Shown here: positions 34,183 to 47,200 of the stretch, in pieces
Numbering within the stretch: position 1 is the stretch's first letter
How the letters are laid out: each line of letters begins with the position of its first letter
Source of the DNA: Salvelinus alpinus
Taxonomy: Eukaryota > Chordata > Actinopteri > Salmoniformes > Salmonidae
Assembly: GCF_045679555.1 (NCBI RefSeq)
Contig: NC_092091.1
Location: 76,218,730 to 76,282,729 of the forward strand
Direction of reading: 5' to 3'
Length of the DNA stretch: 64,000 nucleotides
Made by a program: the position numbers and the translations under genes
The notes under the pieces: model-generated
What the model saw: only the letters and a program-made list of their open reading frames with translations
What the model was told of the DNA's origin: nothing
The model's database searches: none

Positions 34183-37100
34183 ATGGAGATGTCCGGGGAC
34201 ATTGTTTATACCAATGAAGATGTTTTCGGGGAACCGTTTGGAGTTGACAACCATAACTATGTCTTTGAAGAGTCCATGTGTGAAACTCCAGATGTGTCTA
34301 CTTACTACCAGACTGGGAATGAGGAGACCCCAAGAAGCACACCACAACCTGGCTACTCAGGTAAGGGGGGCCACACACACGTACGTTCCATCCTTGTATC
34401 CCTTATATTATATTCAGACAGTTCATATTACTGTAGTTAATAGAAAGTCCTTCTCTGGTCAGGTTCTGAGAGCTCAGTGAAGAGACCCTTCCTAGTTGCT
34501 GCAGTGTGTCTGGGGCTGCTGTGTCTTCTCCTACTGGCTGGGATCATTGGGTTGTCAGTCTCCTGTAAGTTTGACAAGTACAATTGTGCTTATCATTTAT
34601 TTCTAGGTAACAAGTATGAAATGGGTTATAAAGCAACCATTGCTTCATCTGTTTTTAGATCACGTTCACATTGGCAACTTATAGACAGACAAAGACAATC
34701 TTAACAATTTGCTTTCTGGTCAATGAGTTGACATTTATTTTCTTTGTAGAATATTGATTAAATTCATTGTGATTTCACCTTGTCAATAACTGTGTTTTTC
34801 TGTTCACCTTTTTGGTCTCTGGATATGCTGCTAATATTCTCAACAACAGATCTGTTTGTTTTAAAAAATAAATACAAAATCATATTTCCCTATGTAATAA
34901 ACCCCAATAAATAATATGGAGTGACTACAGTTCTGGATTTTCTGGAACCCAACTTGCTGTTGCTAAAAAAGACGGAGATTTCTGCGCATGCAGGATCCAC
35001 TAGCCTACCTGCGTTCAATTGCTGCTCGGTGACTCCACTGCCGCTTGTACACATAACAGCTTGAACAAACGTAGGTATTTGTCTGTTGGAACAGTAGGCC
35101 ATTGCAAACATAAGTATGACACAAACAGTTTGTCTAGCATTTACATTTTTTCAGGAGGGGAATAATATGCAGCTATTTAGGCAATCTATGTGTGGTTTAC
35201 ACAGCATATCAAACATGCAAGAAACAGACAGGCAGTCAATAGCGATTTAAATGTTATTTTTTCATCATCATCATCATTGCAAGCATTGGCTGAACGGAAG
35301 GCAGACTGCTGGCTATATGTCAGCATAACTATAATGATTACATCTCACACAAAACGCTACTTGTGTTTCCCCAGTGCAATCGGAAGACTGCGTCCTGTTT
35401 GTGCTAGCTGTGGCAATATCCATTACAACAGACAGAAGGATGTAGCCTTCAAATAGATTTTTAGAACGTCATATATTTTGGGAAAGTTCGTTCAAATCTC
35501 AACTGATCAGAAATATGAGGCAGAGAGACAGGCTACATCATCATATGATCAAATTGGTTGATGGTTCAGAAGAGGGTCAGTAAAGTGAAAAACATTGAAC
35601 GTGTGTGTACAACAACATATAAGCAGAACGTGATTCGGCTCATTAAGATTTGAGAAAGAAGCTTTCAGAGGGGTAGGACAGGGTCAAGGGCGAAAACCCC
35701 GTATTCGTAGCTTCGGCCTAAATAATCATATTTCTAACATAATAAAGATAACTAGATGTATAGGTCCTGAAATTGATTGATTGTATTGCAATGCAATGTG
35801 TTGTTAAAGTTCAGTTAACAGCGAAAACCTGTACGGAAGGATGGCAGAAGTTTGGCTGCAGCTGTTACTACAACTCCACTGTGAAGAACACTTGGGATTA
35901 CGCCAGAAAGGACTGTCTGAGCAGAGGAGCAGACCTGGTGATCATTAACAGCGAAGATGAACAGGTAAGAGAGAGTGTATTCGAGGGAAAACATATGTTA
36001 TTAAATCACTTTGAAATCAAAAGTGAAGTCTTTCAAGACCTCAGATGACAAGAAGCTTCCCTTCCTGTTGGGGGGATGCAGAGAGCTGTGGGTTGGCAGG
36101 GCACTACATTGCTGCCTGCCATGAGATCAACCAACCTGCGCTTGTCTTCTATGCCATTGTGTTGTTATTGTTAACGCTATTGTCCGTTGTACGTATGTTT
36201 GTTTTCTTACTGATTTCCATTTCAAATACAGCCCCATCCCTCCACCATTGGTTATTTTTTCTACTGATTGTCATTGATGTTAATATTGTCAATGAATCAT
36301 TCCATTTCCAACGTATGCTTTGGCAATATGAACATTGTTATGTCATGCCAATAAAGCAATTCAAAATGTTGTAAGAGATGGAAAGAGAGAGAGAGAGAGA
36401 GCAACAGACAGATACAGAGAGAGAGAAGGGGTGAGATGGATATGATCAACCTTCATTATATGCTATTTAATTTTTTACATACACTACCGTTCAAAGTTTG
36501 GGGTCACTTAGAAATGTTCTTGTTTTTTTTGTCCATTAAAATAACATCAAATTGATCAGAAATACAGTGTAGACATTGTTAATGTTGTAAATGACTATTG
36601 TAGCTGTAGCTATAGCTATTGTGGCAACCATCACTCCTGTGCTCCAATGGCACGTTGTGTTAGCTAATCCAAGTTTAACATTTTAAAATACTAAATGATC
36701 ATTAGAAAACCCTTTTGCAATTATGTTAGCACAGCTGAAAACTGTTGTCCTAATTAAAGAAGCAATAAAACTGGCCATCTTTAGACTAGTTGAGTATCTG
36801 GAGCATCAGCATTTGTGGGTTCGATTACAGGCTCAAAATGGCCAGAAACAAAGAACTTTCTTCTGAAACTTGTCAGTCTATTCTTGTTCTGAGAAATGAA
36901 CGCTATTCTATTCCATGAAGACATGAAAAACGCTTTCATAGTTTTGATGTCTTCACTATTTCTCTATAATGTAGAAAATAGTAAACATAAAGAGAAACCC
37001 TTGAATGAGTAGGTGTGTCCAAACGTTTGACTGGTGTTATATATCTTTCTAAACAAAGGTATTTCTCACTACATTTGATCAATGGATCTGGATTGGTCTG

Positions 37101-37431
37101 ACGGACAGAGAGACACAGGGAACCTGGAAATGGGTGGACGGCACACCACTGGCCAAAGCGTAATATATACAACTACTCTTATAAAAAGCCTCTGAACAAT
37201 TCAAGTTGAAAACATTGATATTTTTCAGGATTATGTTTTTACCATAGAGTCTAACTGTATGACTGGTGTTTACCCTGTAGGTTCTGGTGGTGGTCAGAAC
37301 CTGATTCTGCCGCTGGAGAGAAGGACTGCGCTATGATGTATAGAGGTGTACAAAATATTCCTCTACACGCATGGAATTACTTTAGGTGTGACTTGAAATT
37401 GGAATGGATTTGTGAGGTGTTTTTTTCTTAA
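34183..37431 (+). CDS. Type II C-type lectin-like receptor, copy 2
   Basis: Exons: 34183-34360, 34463-34564, 35822-35964, 37059-37159, 37281-37431. The encoded protein looks the same as that of the gene at 15910-19149, including EPD and WNY. The copies differ only in introns, for example a 9-base indel near 36980, one A near 36383 and a shorter CA repeat after the stop. Probably the other allele of the same gene. Confidence 0.8.
36480..37037. mobile_element. Internally deleted Tc1-like element, copy 2
   Basis: Counterpart of 18208-18755, with small indels near the internal hairpin. Confidence 0.7.
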
Positions 37432-39739
37432 CAATACCATAACAACATTGTGTATTCTCAAACAAACACACACACCTTAAACTTGTCATGCCATATTATG
37501 CTTGTGATATAGTCACAAGAAAGTTTATTTTCGGTTTTATAGCAGCTTCCAGTGGTCAATATGAGTAATGGTAATTCTCCTTTATTTATCTATGCCAGGG
37601 CTGGCCAACCCTGTTCCTGGAGAGCTGTTCCTTCCTGTAGGTTTTCCTTTTAACCCCAGTTGTAACTACATTGATTCAGTTTATCAACCAGCTAATTAAT
37701 AGAATCACGTGTACTACATTAGGGTTGGAGTGAAAACCTACAGGACAGCTAGCCAGACACTTTTAGAGGAATGATTCAATACATTTTTCAAATGAACTGC
37801 CAATATGCCAACATTCCATTCAAACAACACAGTCAATCCACAGCAATATGCTGGCTGATGATGGGACTTAGACAAGTTGTAAATGCAACAAGTACTGATA
37901 TTGTATCATATAATAGCACTCACAGCTTTCCAAGAAAACTAAATCTGATACATTTATGGTCTGTTTACATATATTTGGGAGGCTATTTATTCAGAAAATT
38001 GGTATAAACCTGTATTAAATGTATTTATAATTATATTGCAATATTTTAGATTGACTATAATTCCATTACACAACTTCTGATATGCCTTACTTTTATTCTC
38101 TTGCTGAAGTAAAAGCAGGAAATGCATCACCTACTGTATGCCTCTACTGCCATTCATTTCAATTCGACTGGTTTTGGATTTCTCCCTGACCAAGATGGCT
38201 GCCATTTGGCCCCAGTATGGAACTTTGCAGTATTATGACAGAGCCCATCTAGTAATTTCATAGGATATCTATATATACAGTCAAGTAGAAATCTTAGGTC
38301 CCATTCCACAGCTAAGGCGAGGCGACGCAACAACCAATGGTTGCGTGCCACGCCATCGAATGTGTCATCGACTGACAAATTGCTGTAACATACCGTATGA
38401 TGCGGTTAGCTGATACGTCAAATACCTTTCCAGGCGTTTTAAGATCTGTCAAGCGTCAGCAGCATCTAAGCTCTGGAACGCGTACATTTATGTTTTCCAA
38501 GAGATATACATTACACTGCACATTTCTCATCACAACTACAAACATATTAACAACGTTATATTTACCAGTAGTAGTAAAAAAAAAGCCTACCTTTAACTTA
38601 ATACTGTGGACACAAACCACACAATCAGCATTGTCCAGGAGTGGTCTGTTTGCAGGACCAGAGGTAGTAGTCTCTTTAAATGCCTGTTTGTGTGTTTTGT
38701 GAGTCCAAAATGGTGCCCTATCACCTATATAGTGCACTACTTTTGACCAGAGCCCTATGGGTCCTGGTCAGTGAAATAGCACCCTATCCCTACTTTTGAC
38801 CAGAAAAGTAGAATACCAGCATACCACTACACCAGGGAAGAAAATATACCCGACACAGTACTGAATCAAATAAATGACACAAATCGGACACGCTTGACTA
38901 CTTTAATTTGGACTTAAAAACCACAAACAAATCCTCGGCCTGTATCTAGTTTAGTCCAAAACTATTTCTTCAGTCACCCCATTTACTTATAAAATAAAAC
39001 TATTGTATCCATCCCTTGTATGTTATACTTCCAATGGGAACAGTGCAGAGCTATGATTTTGATTTCACAATGCAACCATGCTGTATGTTCTCATACAAAT
39101 CTTTGTTCATAAAGACGTATTCTTTTTTTATCCACTTAGTTCATACAAAAACAATCTCCATTCACAAGCAATATTGACCTTATATATATTGACCAGCAGC
39201 CATTGTTCATTGACCAAGGTATTTTTTTATGTTACATTTTATAGGGTGTACATATTCGATTACATGTTGTATAGGCCTACATTTGATTTGGGACACTCAG
39301 AAGAACATGGATAGAGCATTGTCATGTGCTCAGATTTTAAAAGACAAGCGTTAATTAGCTACCACACTAGCCATCTATGGTAGAACATTCATCTGAGAAC
39401 TAGGTCTAGAGAAACTTCAATTCACTTATAGAAATGTAAATGACTATACATTATTATAAAAACTGTAGACAACACCATGGGGGAAAACACAGCTTATCTA
39501 TCCTACATCATGTCAAACTTCATATCAACAGTATTGATATAAAGGAATAACAAACTATATACTATTTATGCAATAACATGGGTCAAATTAACAACCAACA
39601 CCCCTGGCGCACACTCCTCCCCACACACTCCTCCCCACACCCACCCACACACACACACACACTCCTCCCCACACCCACCTCCCCACCCATACACTCCACC
39701 CCACACCCACCCACATACACACACTCCTCCCCACCCACG

Positions 39740-41803
39740 TCATATATCGTTCTCCATGTGAATCCTCTGGTGCCTCTTAAGGTTGCACTTCTGTGTGAAG
39801 CGTTTGCTGCAGTCCGAGCAGCTGTAGGGTCTCTCCCCAGTGTGAACGCGCCGGTGGGCCTTCAGGTTGCTTAACTTAGTGAAGCTCCGGCCACACAGGG
39901 CGCAGATGAACGGCCTCTCCCCCGTGTGGGTCTGCTGGTGGGCCTTAAGGCTACTGGGATGGGGGAAGACCTTACCACACACTGGGCAGCGGAGGGCCAG
40001 CCTCCCAGGGTGGTGATGCTGGTGGTTCCCTTGTTGTTGGGTTGGGGTTTGGGAGGAGGTGAGCCCTCCCTGGGCGGTCCCCCTGTTGTACATCGGGTAG
40101 CCGCCCCGCTTGGCAGCATCCCTGTATACTCTCATGCGCGGCAGGGTTTGAGCGCTGGGCTTATATTTGGAAAGAATCCTGTAGTTTAGAGAGCTGAAGA
40201 CATGACAGCCTGATGAGGAGGAGGAGACAGAGGCCCCCGCTGTGCTGGGATTGGTTGGGGAAGCGAAATCTCTAGCTGGCTGCTTCGCCTCTGCCGATTC
40301 AGAGGACGACAGAGGCTCTCTTACCAGTCGTAGGTTCGACTGAGCTTGTCTGTGAACGTCAGTATCCGTGTCTAAAATTCTACGGCCTATCCACACCGGT
40401 GAGGCTCTACTCCTCGTTCTGTCACCATCATTGCTGGGTCCCCTGCTCTGGTTCTGAGATGGCCCTGCTAGTCTGGGTGTCTGGGTGACCTGTTGGGCCT
40501 CTGGGTCCGCAGAGGGAAACCCAATAGAGTCTCCTGTAATCTGAACGAGTGTGTGTGAGTCTAGCTGCTCCTCTGTGTAGGTGTGAGCTGCAGACGGCTG
40601 TATGGCCACCTTGATTCTCCACGGCTCCATGTCCTCCTCCCCTTCCTCCTCCCCTTCCTCCTCCTTAACACTGCCTACCAGCGAAGGACTGGGAGCTGGA
40701 GGAGTTGGTTTATCTGCTACCTGTGACGACTCCACTGTTTCCTGTCCACAGCTTCTCCACCTGACCTCTGGCTCCTCCTCCAGCTTCAGGTCACACCCGC
40801 TCAGCTGAAGCACACCTGGGGAGACAGGTGACAACCAGTGAGACTGCAGGGCCATGTTCGGTAAGAACACTTTGTAGAACGTTGCAGATAGAAATGCCTA
40901 AATGACTCGAACTATCGTGATTCCTTATTCTATATACCAGAGGTATGCTTGTTCTACATCATATATTTCTATCTGAACGCTGGCCAACATTGTGTGCTGC
41001 TGAACCAGGCCCAGGAGAGACATTCAACTAGTGTGCCGGTGTATTCATAAGTGGCACAACGTAGAAAAAAACGATGTTGTAGTTCATGGCATGTCTCTCT
41101 GCTGCCCTACTAAAAAAGAATGAACTACAACTTCAGTTTGAAAACAGAATGGAACTCAAGAGCTTTTACCTCATGTTACAGAGCGTTTGGAGTGAACGGA
41201 CGGTGCAAAACGTTTTGCTACGGTGTGCAACTCATGAAAGCACTACTAATGAGACAACAGCATAACATACACCCCCTGAACTCAAAGTATAATGTCTCAA
41301 AAGGTATAGGCTAATTGGTTATATTGTGGTTGAGGGAACCAACCTTAGGCTGGGGAAGAACAGTGGTAGATGAGCATAGCTATTTATAAACTGTCATAGG
41401 GAGAAGCAACCCATTTTGGAAACCGTTGCAATACCTACACATTCACCATTTAACCCTTGGTTATACCTAAAAGTAATTTGTGACTCAAAGGAAGCCCCCA
41501 CTTACTGTCCTGTACTCCTGGAGGTATGTCATCTGTATCCTCATTGTAGACATCTGTCCTGCCACAGTCTCCACACCTGGCCCTCTGACTGACATCCTTC
41601 AGCTGACTCTCTGCCCGCTGCAGCAGGGTCCGCAGAGACTCCACTTCCAGGTGGCTCCGTGTCACTTCCTGTTGACCACGTCTTACCTCCTCCAGGAAGC
41701 CGTCCTCCACCAGTCTGGTGATCTCATACATGGCTGACTTTAGGACCGTCTCCATGACTCCCGAGAGCTGGGTCTGGAAGGTGAGGACGAGGTTCTCCGA
41801 CAT
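39740..41803 (-). CDS. C2H2 zinc-finger protein ZNF-A, copy 2
   Basis: Exons 41803-41506 and 40815-39740. It differs from copy 1 by at least two residues (SADPEA for SVDPEA in the linker; NEDTDD for NEETDD in exon 1); the three fingers are identical. Intact, and most simply the other allele. Confidence 0.85.
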
Positions 41804-42913
41804 ACTGCTTGTGTGTGTCTTTTTCACAGATCAATTCACAGTGGGATCTGTCCCAAACATCTGTGCTTGTCAGGACTGTGTGTGTGTGTGTGTGATCCTA
41901 AAGTGAATCTCTTCAGATAGCCCTATTATTCATAATAAGTGGGTAGAAATATGCCATGTCTATCACGTATCTGTTTCTCTAACCAATAAGAGTGACAGCT
42001 CCTCCAGCTAGCTAGCAACCAAGTGGCGAAGACCGTCCAGCGCAGAAGCGTGCAACATAGGTTCAATAAAACGGTCACATCGCAAAATTCGACTAGGTAA
42101 CAAACAAGGTATCAGACAAAAATGGGGTCGTATCAGGCTTGCTAAAAAAAAAAGCTAGCCAGCTAACATGATACCGGTACTAGCCTTGTTACGAGTCAAT
42201 AATGAGATATTTTGCAACATACAGTACTATTGATTACAAACGTTATTACCAAAAGGCTGACATCACCTCATGAGCATGGGGTAGTTGTCTCCAGATTTTT
42301 GTTTAAATTGAAGAAATCGAAAAAAAAACATGCTAATCGACGATGGATTCCGGAAATTCGATTGTTTTCAATCGCACGTCACCCTTCTGCTGTACGGTGG
42401 CCCTGCGTGATCAATGTCCGCATGGTAAGGGAACGTTTTATGAAACGCGTTAATAGAACAAGTGAAAATTTTCGTTTGCGCCAAATTATACATATTTGTG
42501 GGGTAGAGAATTACTTCGATAATTACTTCACTTCGTCTATGGTGAAAATATAGTTGTAAGCTATACAAATAGTTAAAAACAGATTTACCAATGGAATTAA
42601 AGGGATTATCTGGTACTTTTGTACACTTTAGCAAGAAGTTCTGAAAGTAGCCCTCACGAGCCAAAAGTGGATCCGATAATTGCGTACTACATCACATATG
42701 TGCAGATATGTCACCATGTCATTGATCTCTCGCTTTGCTATGTGTTCATTTTGCTAGCTGTCACTCAAATGGCAGGGGGACTGAAGCTCATTGGCTAAAC
42801 TCGAAATGCTATATGGCTTATGCATGTGTTGAAAATGTTAGGGAAAAAGGACCAGCACAGCTTCCCGAAAAACAGTCACTTTCAAACTAGGGATTTCGTG
42901 GCTAATTGAGGTT

Positions 42914-43385
42914 AGACAGTAATTCCGATCATAGATTTTGCATGTATGAACTACAGATTGACACATCCAGCCCAAAGCGGGAGGTTTAAAAAATACTTAG
43001 TAGTCGCCAAAGGTCAGTAGCATGTCTTTAAGGAATGATATATTCACCGACTACATGGGAGCAAAATATTTATTGTACATAAAAGACAATTACGGCAATT
43101 CAGGTTCAATTCATTCAGTTAACAAAGTTATGTACAGGAAGAAAATGCATGGTTACAGTATGGTTAGTGACTGGGGTAGAAAGCAAGCTTGATGAACAGA
43201 AAATATGAGGCATATGCTGCATTCATGACAAGTCGGAACTAAGAAACTCAGAAATGTACAACTTGGAACTCGTTGTAGAAAGATGATACCCAAGTTTCCC
43301 ACTTGGAAAGTATCAAAATCAACCAATAGGAAGCTCTATGCAAATAACTTAATTTTACCTCTGAGGTTCCCAGTTTCCGACTTGC
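42914..43385. other. Downstream of the duplicated block, nothing certain
   Basis: Non-coding. The 43210-43385 part (CATGACAAGTCGGAAC, TTCCCAGTTTCCGACTTG) shows inverted CAAGTCGGAA/TTCCGACTTG motifs and may be a small palindromic element that the following hAT MITE entered. Confidence 0.4.
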
Positions 43386-43986
43386 AGTGGTGGAAAAAGT
43401 ACTCAAAAGTCATACTTCAGTAAAAGTAAAGATACCTTAATAGAAAATGACTCAAGTAAAACTGAAAGTCACCCAGTAAAATTCTACTTGAGTAAAAGTC
43501 TAAAAGTATTTGGTTTTAAATATACTTAAGTATTAAAAGTAAACGGAATTGCTAAAATGTAATTAAGTATCAAAAGAAAAAGTATGAATAATTTAAAATA
43601 CCTTATATTTTGCAAACCAGACAGCACAACTATTATTATTAGTAGTATTTTTTTTACGGATAGCCAGGGGCACACTACAACACTCTGCCATTAATTTACA
43701 AACAAAGCATTTGTGTTCAGTGAGTCCGTCAGATCAGAGGCAGTAGGGATGACCAGGGATGTTCTCTTGATAAGTGCGTGAATTGGACCATTTTCCTGTC
43801 AAAATGTAACAAGTACTTTTGGGTGTCAGGGAAAATGTATGGAGTAAAAAGTACATTATTTTCTTTAAGAATGTAGTGAAGTAAAAGTAAAAGTTGTAAA
43901 AAACGTAAATAGTAAAGTACAGATACACCAAAAAACTACTTAAGTAGTACTTTAAAGTATTTTTCCTTAAGTACTTTACACCACTG
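43386..43986. mobile_element. hAT-type MITE, about 600 bp
   Basis: Ends are inverted: CAGTGGTGGAAAAAGTACT at the left and the complement, AAGTACTTTACACCACTG, at the right. It is flanked by an 8-bp direct repeat with one mismatch (CCGACTTG / CAGACTTG). The interior is AGTAAAAGT-rich with no coding sequence. The 8-bp target duplication and CAG...CTG ends are hAT features; the interior matches, from memory, a very common salmonid repeat. Confidence 0.85.
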
Positions 43987-44204
43987 CAGACTTGTCATGA
44001 AAGCAGTATTATTCTAATGTTTGGTAGGTTGGCATGGTCATTATGACAGACAATTCACAGACAGTCTATCATTTAAGGCATACATTCTTATTCAACACAT
44101 GGTTAGATTTCCAACAGCTCATATTTTCAATGTCCTTATTAATAAACAATTGATCAAAAACATTTTTTTTCTCAATGTCCAATAAAATAATAACGAACCA
44201 ACCT

Positions 44205-44262
44205 ATCATAAGATGAATGCACTAAAAGTAAGTCGCTTTGGATAAAAGCATATGCTAAAGAA
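44205..44262 (+). repeat. SINE tail fragment in ZNF-B 3' flank
   Basis: AGTCGCTTTGGATAAAAGCA followed by TATGCTAAA matches the tail of the common fish tRNA-type SINE that is also seen (inverted) at 61470-61514. No head remains. Confidence 0.6.
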
Positions 44263-44281
44263 CAAAAATGTTTTAAAAAAT

Positions 44282-47200
44282 TCAGTTCAGGAGTTCCGGC
44301 CTGTGTTTGCGCTGGTGCAACTTCAGATGGTCCAGTCGTTTGAAGCGGAGTCCACACACAGCGCAGCAGTAAGGTCTCTCCCCGGTGTGGATGCGCAGGT
44401 GCACTTTCAAAATGTCTGCGCGTGTGAAGCTCTTGTCACACATAGTGCAGCGGTGGGGTTTCTCCTGCGTGTGAATGCGCTGATGCAGCTTGAGGTTCCA
44501 GAGCCGACTGAATTTGTTCCCACAGATGGAGCAGCAGTAGGGCTTGTCTGTCGTCTGGCTGCACTTGTGCCTCTTCAGGTCGGAGAAGGAGGTGAAGCCC
44601 TTGCCGCAGTGGCTGCAGAGGTGGAGTCCCTCTGCCTGGTGAACCCGCTGGTGGACCTTGAGGTTGCAGGCCTGGGTGAAGGTCTTACCGCACTGGGTGC
44701 AGGAGTATGGAGGCCCAGATCCTGACTCTCTACCAGTTTTGTGTGTCTGCTTGTGGGACTTGAGGGAACCAAAGTCTGGGAAGGTCATGGTACATTGATT
44801 GCAGGCATGACGCCTCCCCCCTCCTCCTTTTACCTGCTCTTGTGAATGATCGCTGAGGTTTAAAGAGTGTCCAAAGTTGCCAGCAGCACCATACAGGCTC
44901 TCTGTGTTGTTGTGGGCTGAGCTTCCAGAGTGGATGGAGGTTAGCCCCCTGTGGCCAGCTCTGTTACCCGACTCTGGGACACCGTGTTCAGGGTACAAGA
45001 CACTGGAGTCCTGCAGGTACCCCTCCTCGTTTATCAACAGGCAGTTCCGGTCTCCCACCTCAGGGTGGGGGGATGGCGTTGGCGACCCCACCTGCTCCCT
45101 CCGGCTCTGATGGGGGCGAGGCATGTGGGAGCGATGGTGATGGTCTCCCCCCTCAGACCCCCCGAGGTTCACCTGGTAGTGACCCACAGCTCCGTAGCTC
45201 AGCGCCCCCAGACGAGACGGAGAACCAGGAAGCCTATCCAGCCCTTCCATGTCTAGAAGATGGTCGCTACCACCATCACCACTGTAACCAGACTTCTCAA
45301 AGGCACCCCCAAGGTCCTCCATGCTGTAACGAGGGCGGTAGAGAGGGTCGGTGTGGTCCTCTGCCTCTCCCTCGGGGCCCGGTGGTTCAGGTCCCTGGTC
45401 TAGAGCAGACCCCCAGTCATCCTGGCACCGCTGTAGATCCTGCTGAATAAAACTCTTACTGGGCCCCGAGACGTCTGAACCATCAGCCCCTGAAAACACA
45501 GGGGACATGAGGCATTAGAAGCATTAATATTTAAGACATTATAATTACTAGAAACGGTAGTAGAGTAACTGTAATGTTAAATGTTTACTTATAGCTTCAA
45601 GTTGACTTTACATGTATAATAATGAATACATTTTAAATGACACAGCATACTATAAAAGTTACTCTCGTTATCATTCTCATCATCATAAAAGGTAGGCTAT
45701 TGTCTGTGTTATGTTTGTTGTACACTCCTGACTCACCATCCAGGCAGAACTCCCATCTCTCCTGTAGCTCAGTGTTGTGGAGAGCCTCCTCTTTCAGCAG
45801 GCTGTCCAGCTTCTGACCTCCGACCTCTGTGGACTGGAAGAGCAAATGATTCTAACTAAATGATGGATAAACTGATAGTGACTGAATAGAGCTGACATGA
45901 TGGTTTTCTTTTCAGAATACTCCTCTGGGACCCCCAGACATCTCACAACTTTGTCGTAGCCCTGAACTAGCATACCTGATTCAAGTAGTGAAGGGCTTGA
46001 TGATTCGTTGACAAGTTGAATCAGGTGTTTTAGTTCTGTAACAGTTCAAATATGAGGAGAGGTTTGAAAAAGGCTGCCCAATTCTTCCTCACAATTCTAA
46101 TATGTTCTTAAAAATATATTTCTAACTGAGCATTTTGTAACACTGCACCCTCCACTCTTCCAAGGTGTTTAGTAGTTACAAGAGGTTCTCCTAGGGCTGG
46201 TGGCCTTTGCCTCCATGTGTTTAGTCAGTCCCCTACCTACCTCAGAGGTTCTCTTAGGGCTGGTGGCCTCAGCCTCCATGTGTTTAGTCAGTCCCCTACC
46301 TACCTCAGAGGTTCTCTTAGGGCTGGTGGCCTCAGCCTCCATGTGTTTAGTCAGTCCCCTACCTACCTCAGAGATTCTCCTAGGGCTGGTGGCCTCAGCC
46401 TCCATGTGTTTAGTCAGTCCCCTACCTACCTCAGAGGTTCTCTTAGGGCTGGTGGCCTCAGCCTCCATGTGTTTAGTCAGTCCCCTACCTACCTCAGAGG
46501 TTCTCTTAGGGCTGGTGGCCTCAGCCTCCTCCAGATCATTGAAGGTTGTTTCCCTGGCCACGCCCCCACAGCTGCTCCACTCCTCCCCTGGTACCTTCTC
46601 CTGCTTCAGGCCACGCCCCCTCTCCACACCTGGCCACAGGTAAACAAAGAGAACATTTCATTTGGAGTAAAAGGAAAGTAACATTGTGGATAATGGAGTC
46701 TCCTCTCATCAGATGAAGGAAAGGAAACATCTTATTAAGATGCCACCACCAGCCATGACTTTGACTCTTTTCTTAAACCAATACTGTCTGATCAGTGATC
46801 ACCAAAGTATGAAAGGTACACAATACAGCAGCCTCCACATGGCCATTTCCATGTAAAAGTACCCATGAGCACCAACATGTAAAGTTCATAGGAGCATGTC
46901 AAATGAAAGTTAAGAGTCTACATTTGGGGGAAATGAAAGCCTAGATACTTTTGAACCATTTTCCATTAAAAAATGAGGCCTGAGTAAAGGCTTTGATTTC
47001 TGGTCAAAAAGACAGAAAAGGGATCTTAGAAAACATCTAACAGGAAAAAGTCTTAAGGTATCAGAAATACATCAGAACACAATAATGTTGAAGTAAAGAC
47101 CCCTGTCAAGTAATAAACACATATTTAGTTTTGGAGAAATGATTTGCCTTCTGTAAGTTTAAGAAACTTTGCCTTGTAATTCCGTAACCAAAAACCCACA

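Noticed and set aside
44252-44725. Plus-strand frame over the ZNF-B fingers, and the similar minus-strand frame 59159-59581 over ZNF-C
   Set aside because: Antisense shadows of C2H2 finger exons, which are open because of the regular codon pattern.
46200-46681. Two plus-strand frames with repeated SMCLVSPLPTSEVLLGLVA-like peptides
   Set aside because: Antisense shadows of the 63-bp repeat; the minus strand has splice and paralogue support.
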